This document shows, one piece after another, positions 32,351-41,656 of a DNA stretch of 64,000 nt. The notes under the pieces are model-generated. The model was not told the origin of the DNA, did no database searches, and saw only the letters and a list, made by a program, of their open reading frames with translations. Made by a program: the position numbers and the translations under genes. The stretch's first letter is position 1, and each line of letters begins with the position of its first letter. The stretch lies in contig OZ007516.1 of assembly GCA_963931865.1 (NCBI GenBank), positions 6,173,897 to 6,237,896 on the forward strand, in the 5' to 3' direction. This DNA comes from Axinella damicornis. Taxonomy: Eukaryota > Porifera > Demospongiae > Axinellida > Axinellidae.

Positions 32351-32750
32351 TAGCCTTGTACCCAGACCCTCATGCGGAACGCGGAAGAGGGCCTGGTGAC
32401 ACTTGGCAAAATTCCTGTATGTGCTGAGCTCAGCAGTCTTGATTTCGGGTAGGCGAATCACGATCGTCCATTGCCAATTATTGCGTAGTAATTACATTCT
32501 TTACCCCGTGAAAAGTGTAGCCGTTTGATAAAACCGCTGTTCTAGCCTTCAAGACTTACCTCTGGTCGCTCCTTGGCAAGGACTTTCTACCTAGCCATCA
32601 CCAACAGCTACCTTCCGCGTGATTTCGAATGCATCCAAGTAAGGAATGTAATCGCTTATGCAGTTATGCTGACTGTGCACATACGGGAATTTTGCCAAGT
32701 GTCACCAGGCCCACTTCCACGTTTCGCGTGTGGGCCTGGGAACGAGGCTA
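32351..32750. mobile_element. TAGYCTC MITE, 400 bp, with exact 9-bp TSD
   Basis: Starts TAGCCTTGTACCCAGACCC and ends GGGCCTGGGAACGAGGCTA. Arms of about 75 bp include GGCCTGGTGACACTTGGCAA with its complement. The 9-mer GAGGTGTGA flanks both sides exactly (32342-32350 and 32751-32759). Non-coding. Confidence 0.9.
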
Positions 32751-32802
32751 GAGGTGTGACGGGATGAAGAAACTGCTGTGCATGTCATTCAAAACCTCCA
32801 CA

Positions 32803-33644
32803 ATGTCATATAGTGGTGGGTTTTCCCTCAGCAAGTCAACCATAGGCAGGCCACAAGGCAATATCTTACTCGTACTCTCAAACATACCAATGACTTAATA
32901 ATAACTAGAGGTGTTCATAGAACACATACACCGCGCGGAACGTCTACAGGATACAGTGCAGCTACAATCGACGTGACATATCTGCCGATGCGCATCGAAC
33001 AGGTGCTATCGTGTATACTGTGTTCGTGTATGGCCATATCCAAGGTGTGGGAGTGACTGCTTACCGTATATACAACAACATGCATATTGTAAAGCTGAAG
33101 AGGTGGGGCCAAATGTTACGAATAATAGGAAATAGCTGGAAAAAACAGCCTAAACAATAGTCACGACGTCTGTGAAGTACATACATGTATATCGTGGGAA
33201 AATACTGTTTCCTAGCGGTCATCTTGAAGCATGAAGTTTCCAAATGCACTACGTGACCTGTTCTTGATGGGACTCTGAGGTCACAAAGAGGTGGAGCCAA
33301 TGTTATGAATAGTTATGAAAAGTAGGAAATAGCCGAAATACAGCGAAACGGAGCGACTTGACTTCAGTCAGGTACACATAGAGCAGTTTTTTGCTATTTG
33401 TTATTGTTTGACTCACTTTCGATGGTTTATAAGGGTCTATGTGGCAAGATTTCAATTTATTTTCAGACAGACAGACAGACAGACAACTGACTGACTGACT
33501 GACTGATGGACAAAACCGATCGCTTAACTCTGCTTCGTGCATGTGCATGCAGGGTAATTATGTGTTTGAAAGGTATCCTGCGAACACAATCTCACAAACC
33601 TATTTGTGGTTGTGCTTCTGGGTTTGCAGTTGCTGCAGAGAATT
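32803..33644. repeat. dispersed repeat R, full copy 1 (842 bp)
   Basis: Almost identical to 39353-40190. The length difference is one GACT unit in a (GACA/GACT) microsatellite near 33470-33505, and a few substitutions are seen. Both start ATGTCATATAGTGGTGGG and end TGCTGCAGAGAATT. No protein is recognised. Older fragments lie in the ankyrin gene introns. Confidence 0.9.
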
Positions 33645-34285
33645 GTATTTCGGAGGCTCCGGATACACTACAACAACATAGTCAGTTTACTACATGGTAT
33701 TACCTCTTTTGTCCCAACTAATCAGCAGAGTTCAAAGTTTACATAATTTAATATTCATAAAAGGAATCACCTCATGTATGATCCCGCCTTTTTTGGAATG
33801 CGAAGGAACACAGTAAAAGGAGTAATCAACATTCATGTTATCAACAGCTGAGAAAAAAGACAAATGGCAGCCTTCTCATCACTGGACAATACTATTGTCA
33901 GACAATGCAAGGATTACTTTAAAGATATTCATGGTCAGTTTGATGGCCTTAGGATGATCCTTTGGCGTGCCTTGATCTAAAAGCATAGGAAGTCAACTGA
34001 AGTACAATTAGCTGTGGTGTCCCATAGGGACCTTCCCCACAATTCATGTTAGAAGTTTATACTTGCCAATCGATGTGTACATAGTGATGGTGTGGTAAAA
34101 GTAGCTACCACTGAGATGGGAAAAGGGTCAGGGTGGGAAACTGACTATGTTGTCTCCGTGTATCCTCCACCTCCTCATACAATTCATCCTCCTCATCAGA
34201 TTGCTACAATCCTTGAGGAATCTGTAATTGTATTTCGGAGGCTCCGGATACACTACAACAACATAGTCAGTTTACTACATGGTAT
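33642..34285. repeat. 58-bp direct repeats flanking 0.5 kb
   Basis: TTGTATTTCGGAGGCTCCGG through CTACATGGTAT occurs at 33643-33700 and again at 34228-34285. The second copy continues into the recombinase remnant. The 527 bp between them hold no recognised gene. The copies mark a local duplication or the junction made when repeat R inserted. Confidence 0.7.
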
Positions 34286-34299
34286 CGTTCAAAGCCCAC

Positions 34300-34561
34300 C
34301 ACTGTTGTCTGGAGGATTGCTGCTTCATCAGCACTCCACGACCAAACTGCCTGAGTCTGTTGTCTATGAAGAATCTGGAGGTATATAGAGCTCCAACAGA
34401 GATATCTGCAGCTGAACGTACAGCGAATCTTGCACGAGTAGAATGTGCCAAGGTCTTGGTGTCATGGTCAATGCCTGCTGAACCCTCCTCAGCCAGCGGC
34501 CTATTGTAGCTGTTTCAGCTGACTTGCGGACTGATAAAGAGTGTTCCCAAGTTTTGACCAC
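34300..34561 (-). pseudogene. tyrosine recombinase remnant of a DIRS-like element
   Basis: The minus strand reads IGRWLRRVQQAL, then in a shifted frame GIDHDTKTLAHSTRARFAVR with a catalytic HxxR as HSTR (34434-34445). AHSTR followed by a small-residue-rich helix is typical of DIRS-type recombinases, unlike the GHSFR type at 3.3, 17.4 and 20.6 kb. Frames are broken and no nucleophile Tyr is identified. It probably belongs with the RT/RNase H fragment at 36.3-37.6 kb, separated by inserted MITEs. Confidence 0.6.
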
Positions 34562-34661
34562 AGTCCCTCCAATCGGTTCTCATAGAATCGCAGGGCTTGT
34601 GCAATGGAGAGAGCTTTGGGTCCTCTGGGGAAAAAACAGGCCTCCACTGGAGGTCCCTTCC

Positions 34662-34684
34662 TTTTTTTTTTTTTTTTTTTTTTT
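34662..34684. repeat. poly(T) run
   Basis: A 23-nt T run, possibly the tail of a minus-strand retroposed sequence whose body is not recognised. Confidence 0.6.
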
Positions 34685-34736
34685 AAGTTATATTAGTCCA
34701 GCAACACCAAGTCTGGACATACTTTTGGGCATATGA

Positions 34737-34975
34737 GCCAAGAGTTTATTCAAGTCAGATTAATGACATCAAGTCTGGACATCTGAGTCAAATCTGGGCA
34801 TCTGAGCCAAGAGTTTATTCAAGTCCGATTAATGACATCATGCAAGCCCGGACATCTGGGTCAAGTCTGGACATCTGAGTCAGGTCTGGGCATCTGAGCC
34901 ATGCAAGTGTTTATTCAAGTCCCAATGACATCAAGTCTGGACATCTGAGCCAAGTCTGAGTAGGACAAGGCCATA
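34737..34975. repeat. irregular minisatellite
   Basis: Repeats of AAGTCTGGACATCTGAG and GAGTTTATTCAAGTC alternate in higher-order units of roughly 70 bp, about three units. Non-coding. Confidence 0.7.
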
Positions 34976-34984
34976 AATAATAGT

Positions 34985-35202
34985 TACAGTCGATTTCCGT
35001 TGCGTTTGAACACTGCGTATTGCGTGGATTATCACGGAAACTGTGTTCTGCAAGTATGACACTCACGCAAAGTGCCTGCATGGCTTCCAGACCTTTGCGT
35101 ATTCCAGGCCGTGTCGTTTCCGTGAAGCTCCACCCGCAGAAAGTTCCTGCCGCACGCGGTCACGCAATACGCAATGTTCAAACGCAACGGAAATCGACTG
35201 TA
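34985..35202. mobile_element. TA-flanked MITE, 218 bp
   Basis: CAGTCGATTTCCGTTGCGTT and its complement form inverted arms of about 40 bp with one mismatch, bounded by TA on both sides. Tc1/mariner-type target preference. Non-coding. Confidence 0.85.
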
Positions 35203-35304
35203 CCTCGCAGGACAGCAATTTGAATGATGTGTGAGGTTCTGGATGCAGGATAAAAATCTACAACCCATGCTGCGGGAGCTGGTGGTAAACACTTAAACAC
35301 TCCC

Positions 35305-36006
35305 TTAAGGTTACGGAATACCCAATAACTAATTAGGTAATTAAGTGGGCGTGACTTCCTGTATTAGGCCAATTAAATGGGCGTGACTTCCTATACGCAT
35401 GCGCCTAACCAAGGCAGCTGCTGTCCTGCCATAGTGAAGACGTGTTCGTGATGGCCACTGATTTTCGACGTCAAACGTCTTCGCTGCCGTTCAGTGTAGG
35501 GTGTGCGCTGTTACCGCGAGTGAAAGTGAGGTACCTGTTGCAGTGCCAGAGACAGCAGAACAGCGATAGTCGGCTCTTTCCGTGAAGTAGTACGTGCTGA
35601 AAGGGGGACGGTTTGACCTCTGTGACTTCCACTTTCGACTTCCGTCGATTCTATCTCTCATCGTAGACCTCCCCAGGCTTTCACTATTGTCTCTGTCACC
35701 ATTATCGGCAAGGTAGGTCTCGATAAAGTACGATTTGTGCTCTGAATGTCCCTTTCTATGTCCAAAATTTGACGTCAAAAAATCCTTGTAACAGAGTCGT
35801 ACGATAACTGCACGCAGTGCATGTGCCCTAGCGCTTATACCGCTGATCTCCGCAGCATCCAATGATACATCTCTTGTACTTCATAGTGCGTGAGCCTTGC
35901 TTACTAGGGTGAGCCAGAACGAGCTCCATATTAGTTGTAAAACTAGGAAGCCACGCCCACTTAATTAATCAGACGTTAATTACATTTGGGTATCCCGTAA
36001 CCTTAA
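35305..36006. mobile_element. TTAA-flanked MITE, 702 bp
   Basis: TTAA lies at both edges. Inverted ends are GGTTACGGAATACCCAA and TTGGGTATCCCGTAACC, with second inverted segments AATTAAGTGGGCGTG and CACGCCCACTTAATT further in. TTAA duplication is characteristic of piggyBac and Kolobok elements. A 123-codon minus-strand frame inside (35862-35491) is not a recognised transposase. It separates the RT/RNase H part of a DIRS-like element from its recombinase. Confidence 0.8.
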
Positions 36007-36302
36007 GGCAATTGAGAAACCAATGGTTACTGTCCACTTCACTGTGTGTCCCCTCATGGAGTGTATTGTCCGGTACTGTTTCCTTGCAGTCTTAAACTGC
36101 TTGTGCAGAAACTCCAGGATCAATGCCCTGTTCAAAATACCAGAATCACTAGGATGATCATATATGCTGACTCTGTCAACCGTCACTATGACTTATAGTG
36201 GTAACCTGGTCTGGAAGACCTACACATACTACATGATACGATCTCCAGAGACAGGCCAGGTGGTCAGTGGAAGGTGATGACCCTCCCTTGTCATTGGGTG
36301 AT

Positions 36303-37640
36303 TTAGGTCCTCACAAGGTTTGTCACAATATCGGGATTGGAAAGTCCATCAAACCAAACCCTTGAGAAGCTTAGGAAACCAAATCTGGCCATACTGCATG
36401 GGGCTCGGGCTATCAGGACTGCTGTCCTCTCCGAGTTTGTGCAGGCAGCATGGGATGAGGATAAATGGAGGGAACATGTATGGGTAATGGTCCTTCCATT
36501 AGATCGAGAAGGCATCTACTGTCAAGGCTGCTGGGTCTGGTCTCCAGCTGCAATACCGCGTGGAAGTTGGTCCTCATCCGGAAACGCAAACATTAATTGA
36601 GAAGGGGCCCAACCTGTCCCCAAGCTTAATAACTATCACCATCAATCGCTGCATGGAATCTGTGCTGTGTCCAGATTCCCAGTCTGTTCGTACAATCCCT
36701 AGCTACGGAAGAAGGAAGATGTTCTGCATGAACATACATGTCTCTTTCAAGGCACCCTTATTTTGGATAGAAGAATGGGTACCTCCCATCTTGTCCAGGA
36801 ATGCACCTGCTGAGACATTGTCCAGGTGAAAGAGGATGGAGCTCGCTTGGAGGCAAATGACTACACAGCCAGAAAGGCAGTCAGTAACCCAAGACCAGGG
36901 TCTCTCCCTGAGCTGTCCATGCAGGGGCCTCCTGTATTCACCCCCTGGTCTGCAACATATATCCTGGGAGCATATGATGTGATTGTTAGATCCCATCAAG
37001 TGATCTGAAGGGTCTCCCCACGACTGGAGCTGTCTAGCCCCCATTCCATATCTGACAGTAGCTATATCTCCATTTCCGTCTCATATGAGACTTCTCTCGA
37101 GTGCATACTCTTACATGACTCGTCTCCAGACGGAGTGGGAAGCCAGTTCCCGTATTGCCGTCTTTCCCTAAATACTCTGTCCTCCTTTTCACCTAGTGGT
37201 TCAAGGCATGCAGACTTATGCATCAGCAAGACAATTATCATGCTGCGGGAATTCAACAGGAAACCGAGAAATTCCAACTCTCATGTTGGAGAGGGTGCTC
37301 TTCTTCATGTTGATTACAAATCCAAGGGTTACCAGTAGTTTCCATCTGATATCACTGTGGCTAAGTGTTTCCTTGCTTTCTGCAATCTCAGCAATCATCA
37401 AGGTAGAGGATCGACTTGATTCCCAGCTTGTTGACAACACAGCTGGCTCAGTGGAGAGAGTATATGGTACACTGCTTCGAACAAATGTGAGGAACTTGCC
37501 ATGTTTGACCCTGTAATGGAATCTGTTGTGATTTTATCACTGGGTAACCTGAGCCGCCGTCTGACTCTGGGACAAGGGATGTATCCCTCCCTGTTGTCGG
37601 ACCTCTTTGCAGCCAGGTCTTTTACCTCCTTTGACAAGCC
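36303..37640 (-). pseudogene. reverse transcriptase / RNase H fragment of a DIRS-like element
   Basis: On the minus strand, in order: the polymerase motif ILYLDD (YLDD at 37394-37405); LLVTLGFVINMKKSTLSN; EFLGFLLNSRSMIIVL; then RNase H-like LDNVSAGAFLDKMGGTHS (about 36781-36830); then YCSWRPDP...VDAF, HYPYMFPPF and YGQIWFPKLL (36560-36340). This is the normal series in DIRS-like polyproteins. Several stops and frame changes interrupt it. It differs in motif style from the 4.0-4.5 kb RT (LGIPVAAHKTE), so the window holds two lineages. Confidence 0.75.
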
Positions 37641-38634
37641 TGAGCCAAGCTCTCAGTGTCCAAGTGAATCCTTCCTGGGCTGCTGCTTTGCTGTGGGGTA
37701 TGCTTCCAGATATTGTCTCCAGCAAGGGGTCAGTGGAGACTTTCTCCCCATTTCTGAAAAGGCGAGTCAATTAGCCAGCGACCCCCCTTCCTGTCTTATG
37801 GCTAATATCATTGTCCATCCACATTCCCAAGCTGCTTTGGCAGGAATTTTAGAGCTGATTTTGGTGATAGCCTTGGATCATGGTAAGGAGCGCTTCTAGC
37901 ATATGACATCTCCCCCCCCAGCTGAATTCTCCTCAGATTTGAGTATCATGGCAAGCTCTGCCCTGCCTGAAGGTTTCTTGCATCTCTTGTGATTGCAACT
38001 GCCTTATAGAGAGGGCAGTGTCCTTCTCTGCCTTGGTTGCAAGGGCAGATTGAAAAATCCTCACCAAAAATAATGGTGTCCTTAGCTAGAGTATCATCAG
38101 GTCCCACGATGGATCCACTATCTGATAATGGTCTGAGAATCAAGCTCTGATGTATGCCCAATCATGCACAGCATGCTATACTAGCCCATACCTCTGATGA
38201 CGGTGACAGGCTCTAGGCTGCAATCCCGAGTCCATCTGCCAGAGGTGCATGGAAGCTAGAACTGCCAATAGGATCTTGGCTAGCTCAGCATCAGGATGCT
38301 TGGGTGTTCCCCCAGGAACTCTGACAATTACTTGTCCCCTGCATGGGTGTGGCACAGGAGTCCAAATCTGGTGTAGAGCACTCTTTAAATAGAGCAACAC
38401 TCCTCTTGGAGAGGAAGCATCTCATGTGTGTGATCAAGTGCTTCATTGAGAAGGCACTTTGACAATACCAGGTAGCTAGCTAGCTAGCTACTGTACCTTC
38501 CTTTGATTCACCAGCAGTGCTGGGTCAAGACAAAGACTACTGACCCTGATCTTGGTCTAGTAGTTCCGGTTCCTCAGATGACGAATAGCCGTCTCAAGGC
38601 CTTGACGGTGGTCGTGATACCGTCATGATCATCA
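37641..38634. other. no gene recognised
   Basis: A 132-codon plus-strand frame at 37501-37899 is opposite the expected N-terminal RT part of the minus-strand element and is taken as its shadow. The rest shows no domain. A short GCTA repeat lies at 38470-38491. Confidence 0.4.
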
Positions 38635-38639
38635 TTGCA

Positions 38640-39030
38640 GCAACCACCGCCTCTGCGAGGGGTGTGGGTCCGCCTTTGGAGGCTGTCGACCCTAGGCTGG
38701 TGGCGGGTCCGCCTTAAGAGGCTGTCAACCCTTGCTGAGCCCAGTCACAGTGGGTCCGCCTTGCGAGGCTGTCGACCCTTGCAGGGTGCGGGTCCGCCTT
38801 GGGAGGCTGTCAACCCTTCCTGGGTGTGGGTCCGCCTTAAGAGGCTGTCAACCCTTGTTGAGCCCAGTCACGGTGGGTCCGCCTTGCGAGGCTGTCGACC
38901 CTTGCAGGGTGCGGGTCCGCCTTGGGAGGCTGTCAACCCTTCCTGGGTGTGGGTCCGCCTTGGGAGGCTGTCGACCCTTCATATTGCGGCTGGCGGGCCC
39001 GCCTTGAGAGGCTGTCGACCCTTCCGCTAG
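38640..39030. repeat. minisatellite GGTCCGCCTTGGGAGGCTGT
   Basis: About ten copies of a 35-49 bp unit built around GGTCCGCCTTGNGAGGCTGT followed by CRACCCTT, with a higher-order period of 115-120 bp in the middle. It reads open in more than one frame, as minisatellites do, and is not taken as a gene. Confidence 0.85.
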
Positions 39031-39352
39031 TCCACGGTACCAGCGCCAACGTTGGCGCCGATGCTAGAGCTCCTGTGTTGGTCTCCGACCTGGTCCGGCA
39101 TGTAGTCACCATCGTGATCGCCCTCCTCACTCAAGCCGGAGGTGCCGCGCTCGGCATCCCCTTCTCAGTCTGACGAGGTACGAGTCTCCATTCCAGCACA
39201 CGCCTCGTCGCCTCACCCGTTCGCCGTGGGAGGTAAACCGTGTTGAGGGCGTCTTCCACCAGTTGTTGGTTCATCTTTTTGGCCTAAGTGGCCAGCTCAA
39301 AAAGTATCTCACTGTCTCGTTCTCGAGCAGGACAAAAAAGGCGGGATCATAC

Positions 39353-40190
39353 ATGTCATATAGTGGTGGGTTTTCCCTCAGCAAGTCAACCATAGGCAGG
39401 CCACAAGGCAATATCTTACTCGTACTCTCAAACATATCAATGACCTAATAATAACTAGAGGTGTTCATAGAACACATACACCGCGCGGAACGTCTACAGG
39501 ATACAGTGCAGCTACAATCGACGTAACATCTCTGCCGATGCGCATCGAACAGGTGCTATCGTGTATACTGTGTTCGTGTATGGCCATATCCAAGGTGTGG
39601 GAGTGACTGCTTACCGTATATACAACAACATGCATATTGTAAAGCTGAAGAGGTGGGGCCAAATGTTACGAATAATAGGAAATAGCTGGAAAAAACAGCC
39701 TAAACAATAGTCACGACGTCTGTGAAGTACATACATGTATATCGTGGGAAAATACTGTTTCCTAGCGGTCATCTTGAAGCATGAAGTTTCCAAATGCACT
39801 ACGTGACCTGTTCTTGATGGGACTCTGAGGTCACAAAGAGGTGGAGCCAATGTTATGAATAGTTATGAAAAGTAGGAAATAGCCGAAATACAGCGAAACG
39901 GAGCGACTTGACTTCAGTCAGGTACACATAGAGCAGTTTTTTGCTATTTGTTATTGTTTGACTCACTTTCGATGGTTTATAAGGGTCTATGTGGCAAGAT
40001 TTCAATTTATTTTCAGACAGACAGACAGACAGACAACTGACTGACTGACTGATGGACAAAACCGATCGCTTAACTCTGCTTCGTGCATGTGCATGCAGGG
40101 TAATTATGTGTTTGAAAGGTATCCTGCGAACACAATCTCACAAACCTATTTGTGGTTGTGCTTCTGGGTTTGCAGTTGCTGCAGAGAATT
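39353..40190. repeat. dispersed repeat R, full copy 2 (838 bp)
   Basis: Near-identical partner of 32803-33644. The close match indicates recent copying or gene conversion. No terminal inverted repeats or target duplication could be defined. Confidence 0.9.
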
Positions 40191-40381
40191 TAATGGCCCT
40201 CTTCTCTGGCAGGATTGGTGTGTCCAGGAGAAACTTCATTGCAAACCACTTGCCCTGGAACTGCAAGGGAGAGGGAAGGGAACAGAAAGGGGGAGAGCTT
40301 GAACCAGCGGAATCAAGCACCAGGTGGTGTCAATATCTCAGAAACTGTATGGGTTCATTGCTATGGTGCCCAATGCATGGT

Positions 40382-40428
40382 TAGTCTCGTTCCCAGACCC
40401 TCAATGAGGGGGTCTGGGCAAGAGACTA
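40382..40428. mobile_element. TAGYCTC foldback element, 47 bp
   Basis: TAGTCTCGTTCCCAGACCC and GGGTCTGGGCAAGAGACTA are separated by only 9 nt. Flanking 9-mers ATGCATGGT and CTCAATGGT match at 6 of 9. Confidence 0.75.
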
Positions 40429-40478
40429 CTCAATGGTTAGAGGAGAGTTTATGAGGCAGCAATGGTGAACTTTAGCCA

Positions 40479-40571
40479 TCATATATTTCTAGAAGTGAGT
40501 CTTAGCAGTTGTGTCCAATGTGGTGTAACAGTTCTCGCTCCAATACTTATGGCCTCTCTCTGACCACATTG
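40479..40571 (-). CDS. possible terminal exon of the sorting nexin
   Basis: After acceptor CCTGTAG, 30 codons and TGA at 40481-40479 continue in phase 0. The segment HWTQLLRL could be the last BAR helix. No poly(A) signal was identified, so this is tentative. Confidence 0.3.
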   Translation of the reverse strand, partial: QCGQREAISIGARTVTPHWTQLLRLTSRNI

Positions 40572-41625
40572 CTACAGGCTTAGCCATGCATGCAGTACAC
40601 TGTTACCGGCTGGTACCATACATGTAGATAAATAGAACTACATAGTTCTATTATCTGTGCCGGTACTTCCACCTCCAGGCTAGATGTGACAATTGCCTTG
40701 GACAGAGGAGCTGACGAAGGACCCACCCACCTTCTCATGTTTCTCCAGCTGTGCTGCAGCATAGTCGAGCAGCACCTGCTTGAACTCTTTCTCCTTCTGC
40801 AGGTCAAACTGGGACAGCTCAGAGGTGAGGTCATGACACATCATCTCAAGGTAGTCCTTTGCGTCCGCACAGTACTTGCTCGCCTGGGGAGAGGAGATGA
40901 GATAAACCACCCCACTGTGATAACAGCAGATAAGATCCGTTGTGTTGAGGCATACTGGAGGGTTAATCTCAGCATGGAAGAGAAGAAACCCCTAGGACAG
41001 TCCCATCCTGCATACTTTCGCCGCTCTTCCAATTCCATGTATTTTGTCAACAAGAACATAAAATGGGGTAGGCCTAGGTACAAAGCTAGACTGGATCCTA
41101 ACCCATCACCGTTCAACTGGACCCTGACCCGCCACTGTTCAAATCCCGCCACTGTTCGGGCAGACCCTGGCATACCTGGGCCCATTTCTCACTGGTGCTG
41201 ATCCCACCCACACTGGCTACCCCAGAGCTGGCAGAGTCCCGTGAGGTGGTGTTCGGGAGGTTGGGTCCACTGTTGTTGCTGCTGCCTGTGACATCTGACA
41301 CTCCAGAGTCATCAAACACGGCATCCTCACTGTTCTCCAGGGAGGGGGGCTGGTCCGTCACTGGACTCTGCACGAGGGAGAGGGAGAAGCCACTTCAATA
41401 CACTATCAATGTATCCACATACTGTTATTCTAGGCAATCTGTACTTACAGAGGTGACAGCCTCAATGATAGTGACTTCCTCATCCCAGTACAGGAACTTG
41501 TCCACTGCCTCTTCCACTCTCGTCAACAAGTTCTGCACGGGGGAACAGATGAACACACTGAAACGTGACCAGTACATGATTTTGTCACCAGATTGACATA
41601 GCCACACGAAACACACTAGCATCAT

Positions 41626-41656
<31 letters not shown>

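Noticed and set aside
35491..35862. 123-codon frame inside the TTAA MITE taken as a transposase
   Set aside because: No DDE-type motif or known domain is visible and the element is too short to be autonomous.
37501..37899. 132-codon plus-strand protein
   Set aside because: It lies opposite the minus-strand reverse transcriptase remnant and has no domain of its own.
38635..39030. 131-codon repeat protein
   Set aside because: It is the translation of a minisatellite, open in more than one frame, with irregular unit lengths that shift frame.
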